Shown in pieces: positions 15,104 through 15,147 of a DNA stretch of 15,147 nucleotides. Source of the stretch: Bacteroidales bacterium (GTDB lineage: Bacteria; Bacteroidota; Bacteroidia; Bacteroidales; Tenuifilaceae); NCBI GenBank assembly GCA_020636845.1, contig JACJXD010000015.1:1-15147 (forward strand), read 5' to 3'. Made by a program: the position numbers and the translations under genes. How positions within the stretch are numbered: position 1 is the stretch's first letter; each line of letters starts with the position of its first letter. The notes beneath the pieces were generated by a model. It was not told where the DNA came from, ran no database searches, and worked only from the letters and a program-made list of their open reading frames with translations.

Positions 15104-15147
15104 CCTTAAAAATATTTAGTATTATGATAGTCAAAATATTACGATTA

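Noticed and set aside
15104..15147. Promoter for the nucleotidyltransferase (TTTTGAC and TATTTTTA on the minus strand)
   Set aside because: The -7-like element lies only a few bases from the ATG, so transcription would start inside the gene.
1..15147. Mobile elements, CRISPR arrays, tRNA or rRNA genes
   Set aside because: I saw no transposase or integrase frame, no spaced direct repeats and no tRNA-like fold; coding genes fill nearly the whole window.

Overview
The window looks like chromosome from a member of the Bacteroidota, probably an order close to Bacteroidales or Marinilabiliales. It is AT-rich, its genes lack clear Shine-Dalgarno sequences, and at least two promoters match the Bacteroidota pattern TTTG-N20-TAnnTTTG. 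The proteins have the flavour of that phylum: SPII lipoproteins, a YceI protein, a vSGLT-type symporter and a dtd-mazG-deoC operon. I see no mobile element, CRISPR array, tRNA or rRNA.

Layout. 1-110 is the 3' end of a membrane protein. 180-977 is a P4-type lipoprotein acid phosphatase closed by a terminator. 1208-6730 is a tight five-gene operon. It encodes a KamA-type lysine 2,3-aminomutase, a large GNAT plus acetylpolyamine-amidohydrolase (HDAC-fold) fusion, two D-Ala-D-Ala-ligase-like ATP-grasp enzymes and a second GNAT acetyltransferase. An Lrp/AsnC regulator with an inverted repeat in its upstream region follows (6890-7375) and ends in a bidirectional terminator. Then come a small charge-segregated protein (minus), an AEC-family permease (plus), a YceI-like secreted protein (minus), the dtd-mazG-deoC operon (plus), and three minus-strand genes: a secreted lipoprotein with an internal duplication, a vSGLT-like sodium/sugar symporter, and a sugar nucleotidyltransferase.

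The most interesting part is the 1208-6730 operon. The aminomutase keeps both aspartates that bind the lysine side-chain amine in the characterised clostridial enzyme, so beta-lysine (3,6-diaminohexanoate) is the likely first product. The next enzymes add acetyl groups, remove them, and form carboxylate-amine bonds with ATP. Together they look like a dedicated pathway for a beta-lysine-containing amide or short peptide. Acetylation could serve as a protecting or finishing step, and the Lrp-family protein could sense an amino acid. The product is unknown; a compatible solute or a small secreted peptide are possibilities. This is inference from gene content.

The right-hand minus-strand genes suggest sugar uptake (the symporter has its own good promoter) and activation to a nucleotide sugar. 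The dtd-mazG-deoC operon is housekeeping: proofreading of D-aminoacyl-tRNA, nucleotide-pool cleaning and deoxyribose-phosphate catabolism.
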